DNA from: Mycolicibacterium moriokaense | GTDB taxonomy: Bacteria; Actinomycetota; Actinomycetes; Mycobacteriales; Mycobacteriaceae | NCBI RefSeq assembly: GCF_003347205.1 | Contig: NZ_QQBJ01000006.1 | Span: 62,001 to 126,000 of the forward strand | Direction: 5' to 3' | DNA: 64,000 nt | Shown: positions 24,780-33,216 of the stretch, piece by piece | Layout: the number at the start of each line of letters is the position of its first letter | Numbering within the stretch: position 1 is the stretch's first letter | Position numbers and translations under genes: made by a program | Notes under the pieces: generated by a model | Seen by the model: the letters and a program-made list of their open reading frames with translations, nothing else | What the model was told of the DNA's origin: nothing | The model's database searches: none

Positions 24780-25396
24780 CAAGCCCGGGTCGTGGTCACC
24801 GCCGTCGCAGACGCCGGCTCACCCTCGAGTTGTCGCAGCCACTCCTCGACGAAGGCCAGGGTCTCTGAGTGCCCCGCCGACATGCCGAGCGCAGTCTCCA
24901 TCACGAGCACCCGGGACAGGCTGGTGGCGAACACCGCCCACACGACGGGCGGCACCTCGGACGTTTCGATGCCGTAGCGCCCCAGCGCCTCGGCGATCGC
25001 CGCGCGTTCCCGCTCGCGAAACACCTCGCCGTAGCGGGCGAACTCAGCGCGCAACTCGTGGCGGTGACTGGCCAGCGCCATGAACTCCACGGTGAAGGCC
25101 GTGATCCGCGGATCGGAGCTGTAGCGCCACAGAGCCCACAACGGCTGGTCCGACTCCAGCGCCGCGGCCTGCGCCGCCAGCCCCTGCTCGGCCCGCCGCC
25201 GAAAAACGGCCAAATAGAGGTCTCCCATCGTGCGGAAGTAGTAGTGCACCAGTTGCGGCTTGAGCCCCGCCCGCTCGGCGACCCGCCGCGACGTCACCGC
25301 GGCGTAGCCGTCCTCGAGCATCAACCGCTCGGCGGCGTCGAGCAGCACCGTGCGATTCTTTGCGTCCGGCGCCCCGATTCTGCGCTCCGATGCCAT
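24779..25396 (-). CDS. TetR-family transcriptional regulator
   Basis: 205 residues. Helix-turn-helix at ~35-58: AAVTSRRVAERAGLKPQLV followed by HYYFRTMGDLYLAVF. The C-terminal part is an acyl-ligand type helical domain. It is divergent from the P450 gene at 25573, with a CTTAGC-N5-GCTAAG palindrome between them, so it most likely represses that P450 and itself. Confidence 0.87.
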   Translation of the reverse strand: MASERRIGAPDAKNRTVLLDAAERLMLEDGYAAVTSRRVAERAGLKPQLVHYYFRTMGDLYLAVFRRRAEQGLAAQAAALESDQPLWALWRYSSDPRITAFTVEFMALASHRHELRAEFARYGEVFRERERAAIAEALGRYGIETSEVPPVVWAVFATSLSRVLVMETALGMSAGHSETLAFVEEWLRQLEGEPASATAVTTTRA

Positions 25397-25489
25397 GCTT
25401 CCTCTTGCCTTGTCCGGCTGCCCGACGGCAGTGTGACCACCCGAAACGACGATGGTAGCCGCGCTCGGCCCCGTCGCCTTGACCCTGAC

Positions 25490-25506
25490 CTTAGCCCCAT
25501 GCTAAG
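25490..25506. promoter_or_regulatory. Candidate operator, CTTAGC-N5-GCTAAG
   Basis: Perfect 6-base arms (25490-25495 and 25501-25506). The right arm continues into GCTAAGCA followed by GCTCAGCA, a near direct repeat. It lies between the TetR and P450 genes, 67 bases before the P450 start. Confidence 0.5.
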
Positions 25507-25572
25507 CAGGTGCTCAGCATATTCGCGTCATTCGACATCGAACGCCAGTCCGGCCCGGGAGGCTTGCAGCAC

Positions 25573-26853
25573 ATGACCACAGACTTCGACTCGGTGGACT
25601 ACTTCACCGACCCCTCTCTCGTGCCCGACCCGCACCCCTATTACGACCACGTCCGTGCCAAGGACCCGGTGTCCTGCCCGATCACCCACGGCGTGCTCGC
25701 GGTCACCGGATGGGAGGCGGCCAACACCGTCTACAAAGACACCGAGAACTACTCCTCGTGTGTGGCCGTGATGGGCCCGTTCACGCCGATTCCGTTCACC
25801 CCCGAGGGCGACGACATCTGCGCACAACTCGAGGAGCATCGCACCGAGATTCCGATGTTCGAGCACATGGTCACGATGGACCCGCCGCAGCACACCGACG
25901 CGCGGTCCATCCTGTCCCGGCTGTTGACCCCCAAGCGGCTCAAGGAGAACGAGGACTTCATGTGGCGGCTCGCCGACCGCCACATCGACGAGTTCATCGG
26001 CGCGGGCAAGTGCGAGTTCCTGGCCGCGTACGCCAAGCCCTTCTCGCTGCTGGTCGTGGCCGACCTGCTCGGCGTCCCCGAGGAGGATCACGAGGACTTC
26101 CGCGCGTCGTTCGGCGCCGGTGAGCCGGGGACCAACATCGGCGGCCTCGACCACGAGGTGATCGCCCAGAACCCGCTGGCGTGGGCCGACGAGAAGTTCA
26201 CCCGCTACATCGAAGAGCGTCGCGAGTCGCCCCGCGACGACGTCCTGACGTCGATCGCCACCGCAAAGTATCCCGACGGGTCGACGCCCGACGTGGTCGA
26301 CGTCGTGCGCACCGCGACGTTCCTGTTCGCCGCCGGGCAGGAGACCACGGCGAAGCTGCTCGGTGCGGCGATGCGCGTGCTCGGCGACCGGCCCGACATC
26401 CAGCAGCAGCTGCGCGCCGACCGCAGCCTCATCCCGGTGTTCGTCGAGGAATGCCTGCGGATGGACAGCCCGGTCAAGAGCGTGTTCCGGATGGCGCGCA
26501 AGTCGACGACCCTGGGCGACACCGACGTTCCGGCCGGCACCACGGTGATGGTCAGCCCCGGCGCGGCGAACAGGGATCCCAACCGGTTCGACAACCCGCA
26601 CGAGTTCTCGCTGGAGCGCAAGAACGTCCGCGAGCACATCGCGTTCAGCAGAGGCATCCACTCCTGCCCCGGCGCGCCGCTCGCGCGCGTCGAGGGACGG
26701 GTCAGCATCGAGCGACTCCTGGACCGGCTCGCCGAGATCACGATCGACGAGGACAAGCACGGGGCCCCCGGGTCGCGCGTCTACAACTACGAGCCGACGT
26801 TCATTCTGCGCGGACTCACCGAGATCAACATCGCGTTCAAGCCCGCCGGATAA
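25573..26853 (+). CDS. Cytochrome P450
   Basis: 426 residues. I-helix oxygen-binding motif FAAGQETTAK, ExxR motif EECLRMDSPV and heme-binding loop FSRGIHSCPGAPLAR with the cysteine ligand are intact. It is a soluble bacterial class I enzyme that needs a ferredoxin and reductase; the nearest ferredoxin gene is at 42254. The ATG at 25573 begins MTTDFDSVDYF after GGGAGG. The substrate is unknown. Confidence 0.93.
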   Translation: MTTDFDSVDYFTDPSLVPDPHPYYDHVRAKDPVSCPITHGVLAVTGWEAANTVYKDTENYSSCVAVMGPFTPIPFTPEGDDICAQLEEHRTEIPMFEHMVTMDPPQHTDARSILSRLLTPKRLKENEDFMWRLADRHIDEFIGAGKCEFLAAYAKPFSLLVVADLLGVPEEDHEDFRASFGAGEPGTNIGGLDHEVIAQNPLAWADEKFTRYIEERRESPRDDVLTSIATAKYPDGSTPDVVDVVRTATFLFAAGQETTAKLLGAAMRVLGDRPDIQQQLRADRSLIPVFVEECLRMDSPVKSVFRMARKSTTLGDTDVPAGTTVMVSPGAANRDPNRFDNPHEFSLERKNVREHIAFSRGIHSCPGAPLARVEGRVSIERLLDRLAEITIDEDKHGAPGSRVYNYEPTFILRGLTEINIAFKPAG

Positions 26854-26932
26854 CACGGCTCCATGCCGGGTGTGGCAACGCTACGCTGAACCGATCGACG
26901 GGAACGGCCCGATCTCCTCAAAGGGGGTAGAC

Positions 26933-27334
26933 GTGCGCAAGATCATCGCGGCGCCGGTCATCGCCTGCGGACTGGTCGCCGCGACGATTTCCGTCGCCGG
27001 GCAGGCGTCGGCGTATTGCGACTCGGCGGAGTGCGTGCCGAACGTGGCTCGAGGTGTCGTGGCGGGTGCGCCCTGTCCGCCCGGACGGTCCTACGTGTTC
27101 GGGCTGGACTCCCAGCAGAACACCTTGATCTGTGCGGCCTGGGGTCAGTGGGCGCCGACCGGGCCGCTGATCGGTGAGCGCGACGTGGCGCTGCCATGCG
27201 CCCAGGAAGGTGCTACCGCGCAGGAACCGCTGTCAGGCAACGACTTGCAGACGCGTGTTCCCGGCATCCCGCTTCAGTGCGCGAAGCGGGGCACGTCGAT
27301 GCGCTGGGTGCATTTCGACGTACCCGCCCCCTAA
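26933..27334 (+). CDS. Small secreted cysteine-rich protein, paralogue A
   Basis: 133 residues from a GTG that follows AAAGGGGG. Signal peptide ends ...GQASA. The mature part has six cysteines in the pattern CxxxxC, ...PCPPGRSYVFG, ...LICAA, ...LPCAQ, ...LQCAK. The gene at 27351-27746 encodes a protein with the same cysteine spacing on the opposite strand. No known domain; presumably disulfide-bonded and extracellular. Confidence 0.75.
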   Translation: MRKIIAAPVIACGLVAATISVAGQASAYCDSAECVPNVARGVVAGAPCPPGRSYVFGLDSQQNTLICAAWGQWAPTGPLIGERDVALPCAQEGATAQEPLSGNDLQTRVPGIPLQCAKRGTSMRWVHFDVPAP

Positions 27335-27350
27335 ATCGACCGCCCCCCGG

Positions 27351-27746
27351 TTACAGGTCGCCGCGCTCCCAATGGGAGGTCTCGTCCCTGGCGACGCAGG
27401 TGAGGAACAGCCCATCAGGGGCTTGAGCCACTTCGCCGTCGAGCGCAGGACACAGGTCGCCCTCGTTCTTGATGCCGTGCATCTCGGGTGAGCGGAACCA
27501 TCGGGGCTCGTAGCGGCGCGGGGAACCGCAGAACACCAGCCGTCCCCAGTCGGTGACACCGAAGGCGTAGTAGGTGCTGTTGTCGCAGTACGAGCCGAGC
27601 ACGATGTGCGGCGCGATCCCCGGGGTGCAGTTGGGGTTGTTGCATTCCGGGGCGGGCGGTGGCACGGGCTCTGCGGACGCCGGTGGCGCGACAGCCGCCG
27701 TACCAATCGCCAACAACGCGGACAGCACCGCGACGAGGTATCGCAC
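27351..27746 (-). CDS. Small secreted cysteine-rich protein, paralogue B
   Basis: 131 residues from the GTG at 27746. Signal peptide ends ...PPASA. Mature part: ECNNPNCTPGIAPHIVLGSY, then CDNSTYYAFG, LVFCGS, DLCPALDGEVAQAPDGLFLT and CVARDE. The CxxxxCxPxxA and YxFG landmarks align with paralogue A encoded tail-to-tail with it, 16 bases away. A GAGAAT element (27777-27782, minus strand) lies 30 bases upstream of the start. Confidence 0.75.
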   Translation of the reverse strand: MRYLVAVLSALLAIGTAAVAPPASAEPVPPPAPECNNPNCTPGIAPHIVLGSYCDNSTYYAFGVTDWGRLVFCGSPRRYEPRWFRSPEMHGIKNEGDLCPALDGEVAQAPDGLFLTCVARDETSHWERGDL

Positions 27747-27776
27747 AGCGACATTCTCACACATCGTGGGAACCAA

Positions 27777-27782
27777 ATTCTC
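27777..27782 (-). promoter_or_regulatory. GAGAAT half-element upstream of secreted paralogue B
   Basis: Minus-strand GAGAATTTGGTTCCC keeps the first half of the GAGAAT-N3-ATTCTC element; its flank CTCTAAAGAC mirrors the flank of the copy at 11268. A second half, GAGAATGTC, lies at 27753-27758 next to the start codon. Confidence 0.4.
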
Positions 27783-27828
27783 GTCTTTAGAGAGGATTGC
27801 TTCCGCGCACCGTCTAGACTTTCAGGCT

Positions 27829-28347
27829 ATGCGTGGAGTCGGTGTTCTGGGCGGTATTGCGGCAACTGCTGTCGCCGTGATCGCAAGCACAACCGCCGCC
27901 CCGGCGGCGCTCGCCGATGATTCCGGCGTTGCCCTGAACGGGACGTTCCGGGTGTCGTCGAACGGCGAATGGGCAAAGTCCAACGACGTGTTCATCGACC
28001 AGAAGACGAAGGTCCAGACCTGGACCATATCCTCGCAATGCACGACACCCATCGACTGCTACGGACAGGTGACAAGCGACCTCGGGTGGACCGTGCCGAT
28101 TCGCTACGACACCGGATTCTGGTACGTCGACGTCGACATTCCGCACTGGTCGCCGTGCCCCGACGGCACCGTCGCCCCAGGCCACGAGACGTTTCGGCTG
28201 TGGGGGGTGGACCCCTTCACCACTGAACGGATAACGACGAACGTGCAGCAGTTGGCCGGCCGCGACATCACCAAGACACCGAGCGGCGCGTGCGGCAAGA
28301 ACAATCCCCTCGTCATCGAGTTGCCCGTGTTCATGGAGCGCATCTAG
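27829..28347 (+). CDS. Secreted protein of a mycobacterial beta-rich family
   Basis: 172 residues. Signal peptide ends ...PAALADD. The mature part carries the pattern GTFRVSSNGEWAKS, WTISSQCTTPIDCYGQV, FWYVDVDIPHWSPCPDGTVA. The product of 43910-44353 has a similar order of WxVxxxC, C, WxFxVDxPDxxxC and W-D elements, so the two belong to one loose family of exported proteins. TAGACT (27814-27819) lies ten bases before the ATG and fits a -10 box, which would give an almost leaderless transcript. Confidence 0.75.
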   Translation: MRGVGVLGGIAATAVAVIASTTAAPAALADDSGVALNGTFRVSSNGEWAKSNDVFIDQKTKVQTWTISSQCTTPIDCYGQVTSDLGWTVPIRYDTGFWYVDVDIPHWSPCPDGTVAPGHETFRLWGVDPFTTERITTNVQQLAGRDITKTPSGACGKNNPLVIELPVFMERI

Positions 28348-28433
28348 CGACGCGTGCGCCGGCCCGGGATGGCCGGCAACCACGCCGAGCGTGATCTCGC
28401 TGCGACGCCACAAGTGCCGTCGCCTGCTGCGGA

Positions 28434-30122
28434 TCAGATCGGCAGCAGGTCCTTCCACGTCTGAGGCGCCTTGCCCGTCGCGATGTTGGTCTGCTGCAGC
28501 AGTGCCCCGTCGGGCGCGATGTAGTCACCGGTTTGCGGGTCGTAGTGCGCGGTGGCGACCGACGGCTCGGCCGCCGCAGAACCGCCGGTGAAGGCGCTCG
28601 GCGCGGCAGGCACCGCCCCGTCGGCGGGCACGGCACCGTCGGCGGGCACGGCACCGTCGGCGGGCGCCGGTTCCCCCGGGACCGGCGGGATCGGAGTTCC
28701 GTTCAGCGAGTTGCCCGGCGGAGGCGGCGGTGCCGCTGGAGCCGCAGGCGCGGCCGGTGGCGCCCCAGCCGGCGGCGGACCCGGTAGCGGGCCCGTGGGC
28801 GCCGCGCCCGGCGGCAGCGGAGTGCCGTCCACCGGCGCGTAGATCCGCTCGTTGAAGTCGGTGCGGTCGTCGGGAGCCACACCCTGCGCGATCAGGTTCG
28901 GGTCGAACGGATACGGCCCGGTGTAGTGCTGACGCATCGCGGTCGGAATGAAACCCCTTGGGTCGTCGCAGAGTTGGACCGTCGGCGCTCGCTTGCCGGG
29001 ATGCTCGATGCAGGGGTAGTTGCGGGCCCCGCGCACGTTGACCGGGGCGTCTTGCGGCAGCTTGCAGTACAACCCGTCGGGCGTGTCGATCGAGCTGTAG
29101 TCCTCCGGCGACCGCCACGACGACGGCGGCAGGAATCCGACCGTGCAGGGCGGCGGGTCGCTGATGGTCAGCGCGAAGTCGCCACCGGGTAGGCCGCTCG
29201 GGTTGTTCTTCGGCAGACCGAACGACTGCTGCTGGGAGACGACGGCGGGCAGCAGCACCATCAACTGTTCGATCGCCGGGTTGTAGGTGGCCAGGATCTG
29301 CCCCACGGTGGTGAGGTTGGCCAACATGATCGGCAGGGTCGGCTTCACCTGATTCAGGAGGCTGGAAACCTCCTGCGCGAAGCCGGGCCCGCGTTGCAGG
29401 ATCGCGCGGAACTCCGGGTCGTTCTGGGACAACTGGTCGGTCACGCCCGCCAGGCTGCGCGCCCACGTCCGAATCTGCTCGGCGGTCTCGGCCTGCGAAT
29501 CCAGCAGTGGGCCACTGTCATCGATCAGCGATCGCGTCTGGTCGGAGACACCGCTGAGGTCGCCCGTCACCTTGGATGCGGAGTCGAGCAGCGAGCCGAA
29601 GTCGGGGCCGGTTCCGTTGAACGCCTTGAACGACTCGTCGAGCAGATCGGAGATCCGGTCCTTCGGAATGCTGTCCACCAGCTTGCTGACCTGATCCAGC
29701 ATGGGACCGACAGCCTGAGGCAGGGTGACGTTCTCCTTCTTGATCACGGAGTTGTCTTGCAGATACGGGCCCGAGTCAGTACGCGGTCGCAGATCCACGT
29801 ACTGCTCGCCCACCGCGGAGACGCTGCGCACCTCCGCCTGCAGGTCGGCGGGAATCTTCGGTGATGTGTCGAGCGACAGAGTGGCTTCCGCGCCGTTCTC
29901 GGTCAGCTTCACGCCGGTGACGGTGCCGATCTGGACGCCGCGGTAGGTGACGTTGCTGAAGCGGTAGAGACCGCCCGCCGCCGGCATCTCCAGCTTCACA
30001 TTGAGCTTGCCGAGACCCAGCAGGGTGGGCACCTGCATGTAGGCGAACAGCATCACAGCCACGCCGACGATCGACGCAATCGTGAAGATTATCAACTGGT
30101 TTCGAACGAAGCGGGTCAGCAT
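28434..30122 (-). CDS. MceF, Mce-family lipid importer subunit
   Basis: 562 residues. One N-terminal membrane helix (LIIFTIASIVGVAVMLFAY) and an MCE/MlaD domain (~40-120: AAGGLYRFSNVTYRGVQIGT) are followed by a long helical region. Cysteines in PPPCTVGFL, GLYCKLP and YPCIEHPGKRA are typical of MceF. The last ~130 residues are Pro/Ala-rich with a PADGAV repeat, ending WKDLLPI. The end resembles Mce1F more than Mce4F. Its ATG overlaps the MceE stop (TGATG). It is one of six subunits of a hexameric tube carrying lipids across the envelope. Confidence 0.92.
   Translation of the reverse strand: MLTRFVRNQLIIFTIASIVGVAVMLFAYMQVPTLLGLGKLNVKLEMPAAGGLYRFSNVTYRGVQIGTVTGVKLTENGAEATLSLDTSPKIPADLQAEVRSVSAVGEQYVDLRPRTDSGPYLQDNSVIKKENVTLPQAVGPMLDQVSKLVDSIPKDRISDLLDESFKAFNGTGPDFGSLLDSASKVTGDLSGVSDQTRSLIDDSGPLLDSQAETAEQIRTWARSLAGVTDQLSQNDPEFRAILQRGPGFAQEVSSLLNQVKPTLPIMLANLTTVGQILATYNPAIEQLMVLLPAVVSQQQSFGLPKNNPSGLPGGDFALTISDPPPCTVGFLPPSSWRSPEDYSSIDTPDGLYCKLPQDAPVNVRGARNYPCIEHPGKRAPTVQLCDDPRGFIPTAMRQHYTGPYPFDPNLIAQGVAPDDRTDFNERIYAPVDGTPLPPGAAPTGPLPGPPPAGAPPAAPAAPAAPPPPPGNSLNGTPIPPVPGEPAPADGAVPADGAVPADGAVPAAPSAFTGGSAAAEPSVATAHYDPQTGDYIAPDGALLQQTNIATGKAPQTWKDLLPI
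28621..28656. repeat. 18-bp minisatellite in the mceF 3' region
   Basis: Two exact 18-base units (28621-28638, 28639-28656), with a degenerate unit before and a partial one after. They encode PADGAV repeats in the disordered tail of MceF; copy number may vary between strains. Confidence 0.75.
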
Positions 30123-31678
30123 CAGCCGCCACCTCCCGGGATCGGTGCCACATCACCAGGCGGCGGAGCGGGGGCCGGATCCGCGGGCGCCGCTGCGTAC
30201 GGTCCAGCGAAGATCTCCGACGACATCGTCTGCTCGGGCTTGAGCGAGTCCGACGGGGGCACCACCGGCAGCAGCGCCTCGGTCACGGGCGGCATCGTCC
30301 CGGCCGGTGCCGGTGGCAACAGCGCGCTGTCCGGCAGCGACGGAAGGCCGTCCGGAGTTGCCTCCGGGGCCGGCCCGGCAGGCGCGGGCGCGGGCATCGA
30401 CGCGTTGGGCCCGTACGGTCCCGCGAAGATCAACGACGACATGTTGACCGGCTGCGGGGTCCCGGGAATCGTCGGTGGCGGCGTCACCGGCAACAGCGGC
30501 TGGGCCGCCGGCGGCGCGGGCTCGCCCGGTGCCGCCTGCGGCGCGGGCACCGCCTCCTCCGGCGGTGGCGCCACACCCAGCTTCAGCGGGTCGTACGAAT
30601 AGTTCAGGTAGTACGGATCCCCCGGAGCGGGAATCACTTTGGCGTCCTCGTCGCCCCAGCGAGTGCCGAGGAAGAGCGTCTTCTTCAGCTTCGGATAGGT
30701 CAGATCGAAGCTGGCGTAGAGGTTGATGTAGTCACCCTTGGTGATCGAGTCGGCGAAGGCCGGGCCGTACGGGAAGGCCGTCGCCCACAGCAGCGCGAGG
30801 TTCAGGTCCGGTCCGATGTCGGCGAGCTTGCCGAGCACCGGCCCGAGGTTCTGCAGGTCGGTCACCAGGTCGTCGCCGGCGTCGTTGACCAACTTGGTGG
30901 CGGTGTCGCTGAACTTGCCCAGCTTGTCCAGTGCCGTGGTCAGCTGCGGGCGCTCCTTGATCAGCACGTCCAGCGCAGGCGGAATGTCCTTGAGCGCACG
31001 GTCGATCACGTCACGCTGCCCGGCGAAGGTACCGGCCACCCGATTCAGCTGCTGGATCGCGGCGATGATGTTCTCGCGTTGCGCATCGAGGACGCCGATG
31101 AAGTTGTCGAGCCGGGTGAGCAGTTCCCGGATCTGGGGTTCGCGGCCGGACAGTGCCGCATTGAAGTTGTGGATGACGTCGCCGATCTGGCCCAGCCCGC
31201 CGCCGTTGACGACAGCCGACAGCGACGACAGGGTCCGCTCGGTGGACGGGTAGGTCGACGAATTGTTCAACGGGATGGTCGAACCGGGCTGCAGTCGGCC
31301 GCTTGGCTTTTCGCCCAACGGCGCATTGAGCGCCACATGCATGGAGCCCAGCAGGCTGGTCTGCCCGACCGTCGCGACGGCGTTGGCGGGTATCACGACG
31401 TCCGGCTTGACCGAGATGTCGACGTTGGCGTGCCACTGGGGGTCGGTGGCCACCGTCATCTTGCCGACGCTGCCGACCACGACATCGTTGACCATCACCG
31501 GCGAATTCGACTCCAGCGTCGCGACATTCGCCAACTCGACGTGGTAGGTGACCGCGTCCGGACCGCGTCCGACAGCACCGGGCAGCGGCAGCGAGTTCAA
31601 CCCCTGGAAGGAGCATCCCGTCAGCGTCAGCGCACCGCAGGACAGCGCGAGGGTCAGTCGCTTCATTGCGCGTTTCAT
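30122..31678 (-). CDS. MceE, lipoprotein subunit of the Mce system
   Basis: 518 residues. Signal peptide with lipobox LTGC (cysteine 22), MCE domain at ~40-125 (YHVELANVATLESNSPVMVN), then a helical region. The Pro/Ala-rich tail contains two copies of a MSSxIFAGPY motif. MceE is the lipidated subunit of mycobacterial Mce complexes. The ATG overlaps the MceD stop (ATGA). Confidence 0.92.
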   Translation of the reverse strand: MKRAMKRLTLALSCGALTLTGCSFQGLNSLPLPGAVGRGPDAVTYHVELANVATLESNSPVMVNDVVVGSVGKMTVATDPQWHANVDISVKPDVVIPANAVATVGQTSLLGSMHVALNAPLGEKPSGRLQPGSTIPLNNSSTYPSTERTLSSLSAVVNGGGLGQIGDVIHNFNAALSGREPQIRELLTRLDNFIGVLDAQRENIIAAIQQLNRVAGTFAGQRDVIDRALKDIPPALDVLIKERPQLTTALDKLGKFSDTATKLVNDAGDDLVTDLQNLGPVLGKLADIGPDLNLALLWATAFPYGPAFADSITKGDYINLYASFDLTYPKLKKTLFLGTRWGDEDAKVIPAPGDPYYLNYSYDPLKLGVAPPPEEAVPAPQAAPGEPAPPAAQPLLPVTPPPTIPGTPQPVNMSSLIFAGPYGPNASMPAPAPAGPAPEATPDGLPSLPDSALLPPAPAGTMPPVTEALLPVVPPSDSLKPEQTMSSEIFAGPYAAAPADPAPAPPPGDVAPIPGGGG

Positions 31679-33216
31679 GACGGCGGCGTCCCTTCCGCCG
31701 GCAACAGCGGCGCGTCCGGCGGCGCCGGTGGGCTGTCGCCTGCCGGGCCCTGGGGAAGCAGCATCCCGTCGACCGGCGACGGCGACGGCCCCGCAGGCAC
31801 ATTGGAAAGGATCCGCGGCGGATCGGGCAGCGGCGCGCCGGGGAAGAGCGCAGGCGACGGGTTGGACGGAGCCTCACTGCCGACCGGCGGCGCGTAGACG
31901 CCCTGGTAGTTGTTCGGCGGGCCGTTCCAGCCTGGAGGCGGCGGCACGTCGCCCGCGCCCGTGTAGGCCGACACCGTCGGCGGTGGCTCGGGTGCATCGC
32001 CCGGCCCCGCCCCTCCCGGCGCCAGCTTCGGGTCGGTGTAGATCAGGTACTTCGGGTCGGTCGCCGGCCGCAGGTACGCGTTGATCGGGAACGGCAGCAG
32101 GTTGTTGAGGCTGAGCAGCCGCAGTGCCGGTCCGAGGTACTGCGCGCAGAGTTTCGCGGTTTCGGGAGCGGTGGTGTTGGCGACGCCGCCGATCAGGCCG
32201 CAGACGAACCAGATCGGGTTCGAGAAGTTGTTGAGCACGAACGCGCCGGTCACCGCACCGCCGTTGGCGTAGTAGATGTTCTGGTAGTTGGCGATCGCGT
32301 TCGGCGTGATGTGCAGGATGTTGCGCACCGAGTCCTTGTTGTCGACCAGGATCTGGGTGAGGTCGGCCAGCCGCGCAACCTGCTCGGAGGTCTGGTTACG
32401 ACTGCCCGCGACGAAACGTTGCACCTCACCGATGGCGACCGACAGATTTGACAGCGCCGCATCCAGATCCGACCTGCTGTCGTTCACCACGCTCGACAGC
32501 GTGGCCAGCCGGTTCTCGAACAGCACGATCTGCTGCTTGCTGTCGCGCAGCGCCGTGACGAAGGTCTGCAGGTTCTTGACGATGTCGACGATGTTGCCGC
32601 TGCCCTCGGCGAAGATCCGCGCGGCACCCGCCAGCTGTGACAGCGTCTCGCGCAGCTTCTCGCCGTTGCCGTTGTCCAGTGCGTTGGCGGCGCTGTCGAT
32701 GAACCGGCCGACGGAGGTGCTCGACACCCCGGACTCCGCGCCGGGCTTGGGCCCCAGTTCCGTTGCCAGGCGCATCAATTGGGTCTTGACCTCGTCCCAC
32801 TCCACCGGGACGGCGGTACGGTCGCTGGGAATCACAGCGCCGTCCTTCATGGTCGGTCCGCCACCGTTCCGGTACGCCGGGGTGAGCTGCACGTACCGGG
32901 CCGCGATCAAGTTCTGCGCGACGATCACGGCCTTGGCATCCGCGGGCACGGGCACGTCGGAGTCGACCTTCAGGGTCATCTTCGTCTGCGTGCCCTCCGG
33001 CGTGATCGCATCGATCTTGCCGACCTTGACACCCGACACCCGAACCTCGTCGCCCGGGTAGATCGACGTGGCCGTGGGGAAGTACGCGGTGATGGTCTTC
33101 GGCCCGAAGAACGCCTGGCGCGCCAGGAACACCCCGCCCGCGACCAGAGCGATGGCCAGGGCGATGGCGGCTACGGTGACCAGCCGCTTACGGTTGGGGT
33201 TCACCTGGGTCTCCAT
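31675..33216 (-). CDS. MceD subunit
   Basis: 513 residues from the ATG at 33216, 29 bases inside the end of mceC. Membrane anchor LVTVAAIALAIALVAGGVFL, MCE domain with YPGDEVRVSGVKVGKID, a long helical part (~130-330), LFENRLATLSSVVND, and a Pro/Gly-rich C-terminal tail of about 120 residues. A frame extension to 33333 exists but lies within mceC. Confidence 0.92.
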   Translation of the reverse strand: METQVNPNRKRLVTVAAIALAIALVAGGVFLARQAFFGPKTITAYFPTATSIYPGDEVRVSGVKVGKIDAITPEGTQTKMTLKVDSDVPVPADAKAVIVAQNLIAARYVQLTPAYRNGGGPTMKDGAVIPSDRTAVPVEWDEVKTQLMRLATELGPKPGAESGVSSTSVGRFIDSAANALDNGNGEKLRETLSQLAGAARIFAEGSGNIVDIVKNLQTFVTALRDSKQQIVLFENRLATLSSVVNDSRSDLDAALSNLSVAIGEVQRFVAGSRNQTSEQVARLADLTQILVDNKDSVRNILHITPNAIANYQNIYYANGGAVTGAFVLNNFSNPIWFVCGLIGGVANTTAPETAKLCAQYLGPALRLLSLNNLLPFPINAYLRPATDPKYLIYTDPKLAPGGAGPGDAPEPPPTVSAYTGAGDVPPPPGWNGPPNNYQGVYAPPVGSEAPSNPSPALFPGAPLPDPPRILSNVPAGPSPSPVDGMLLPQGPAGDSPPAPPDAPLLPAEGTPPS

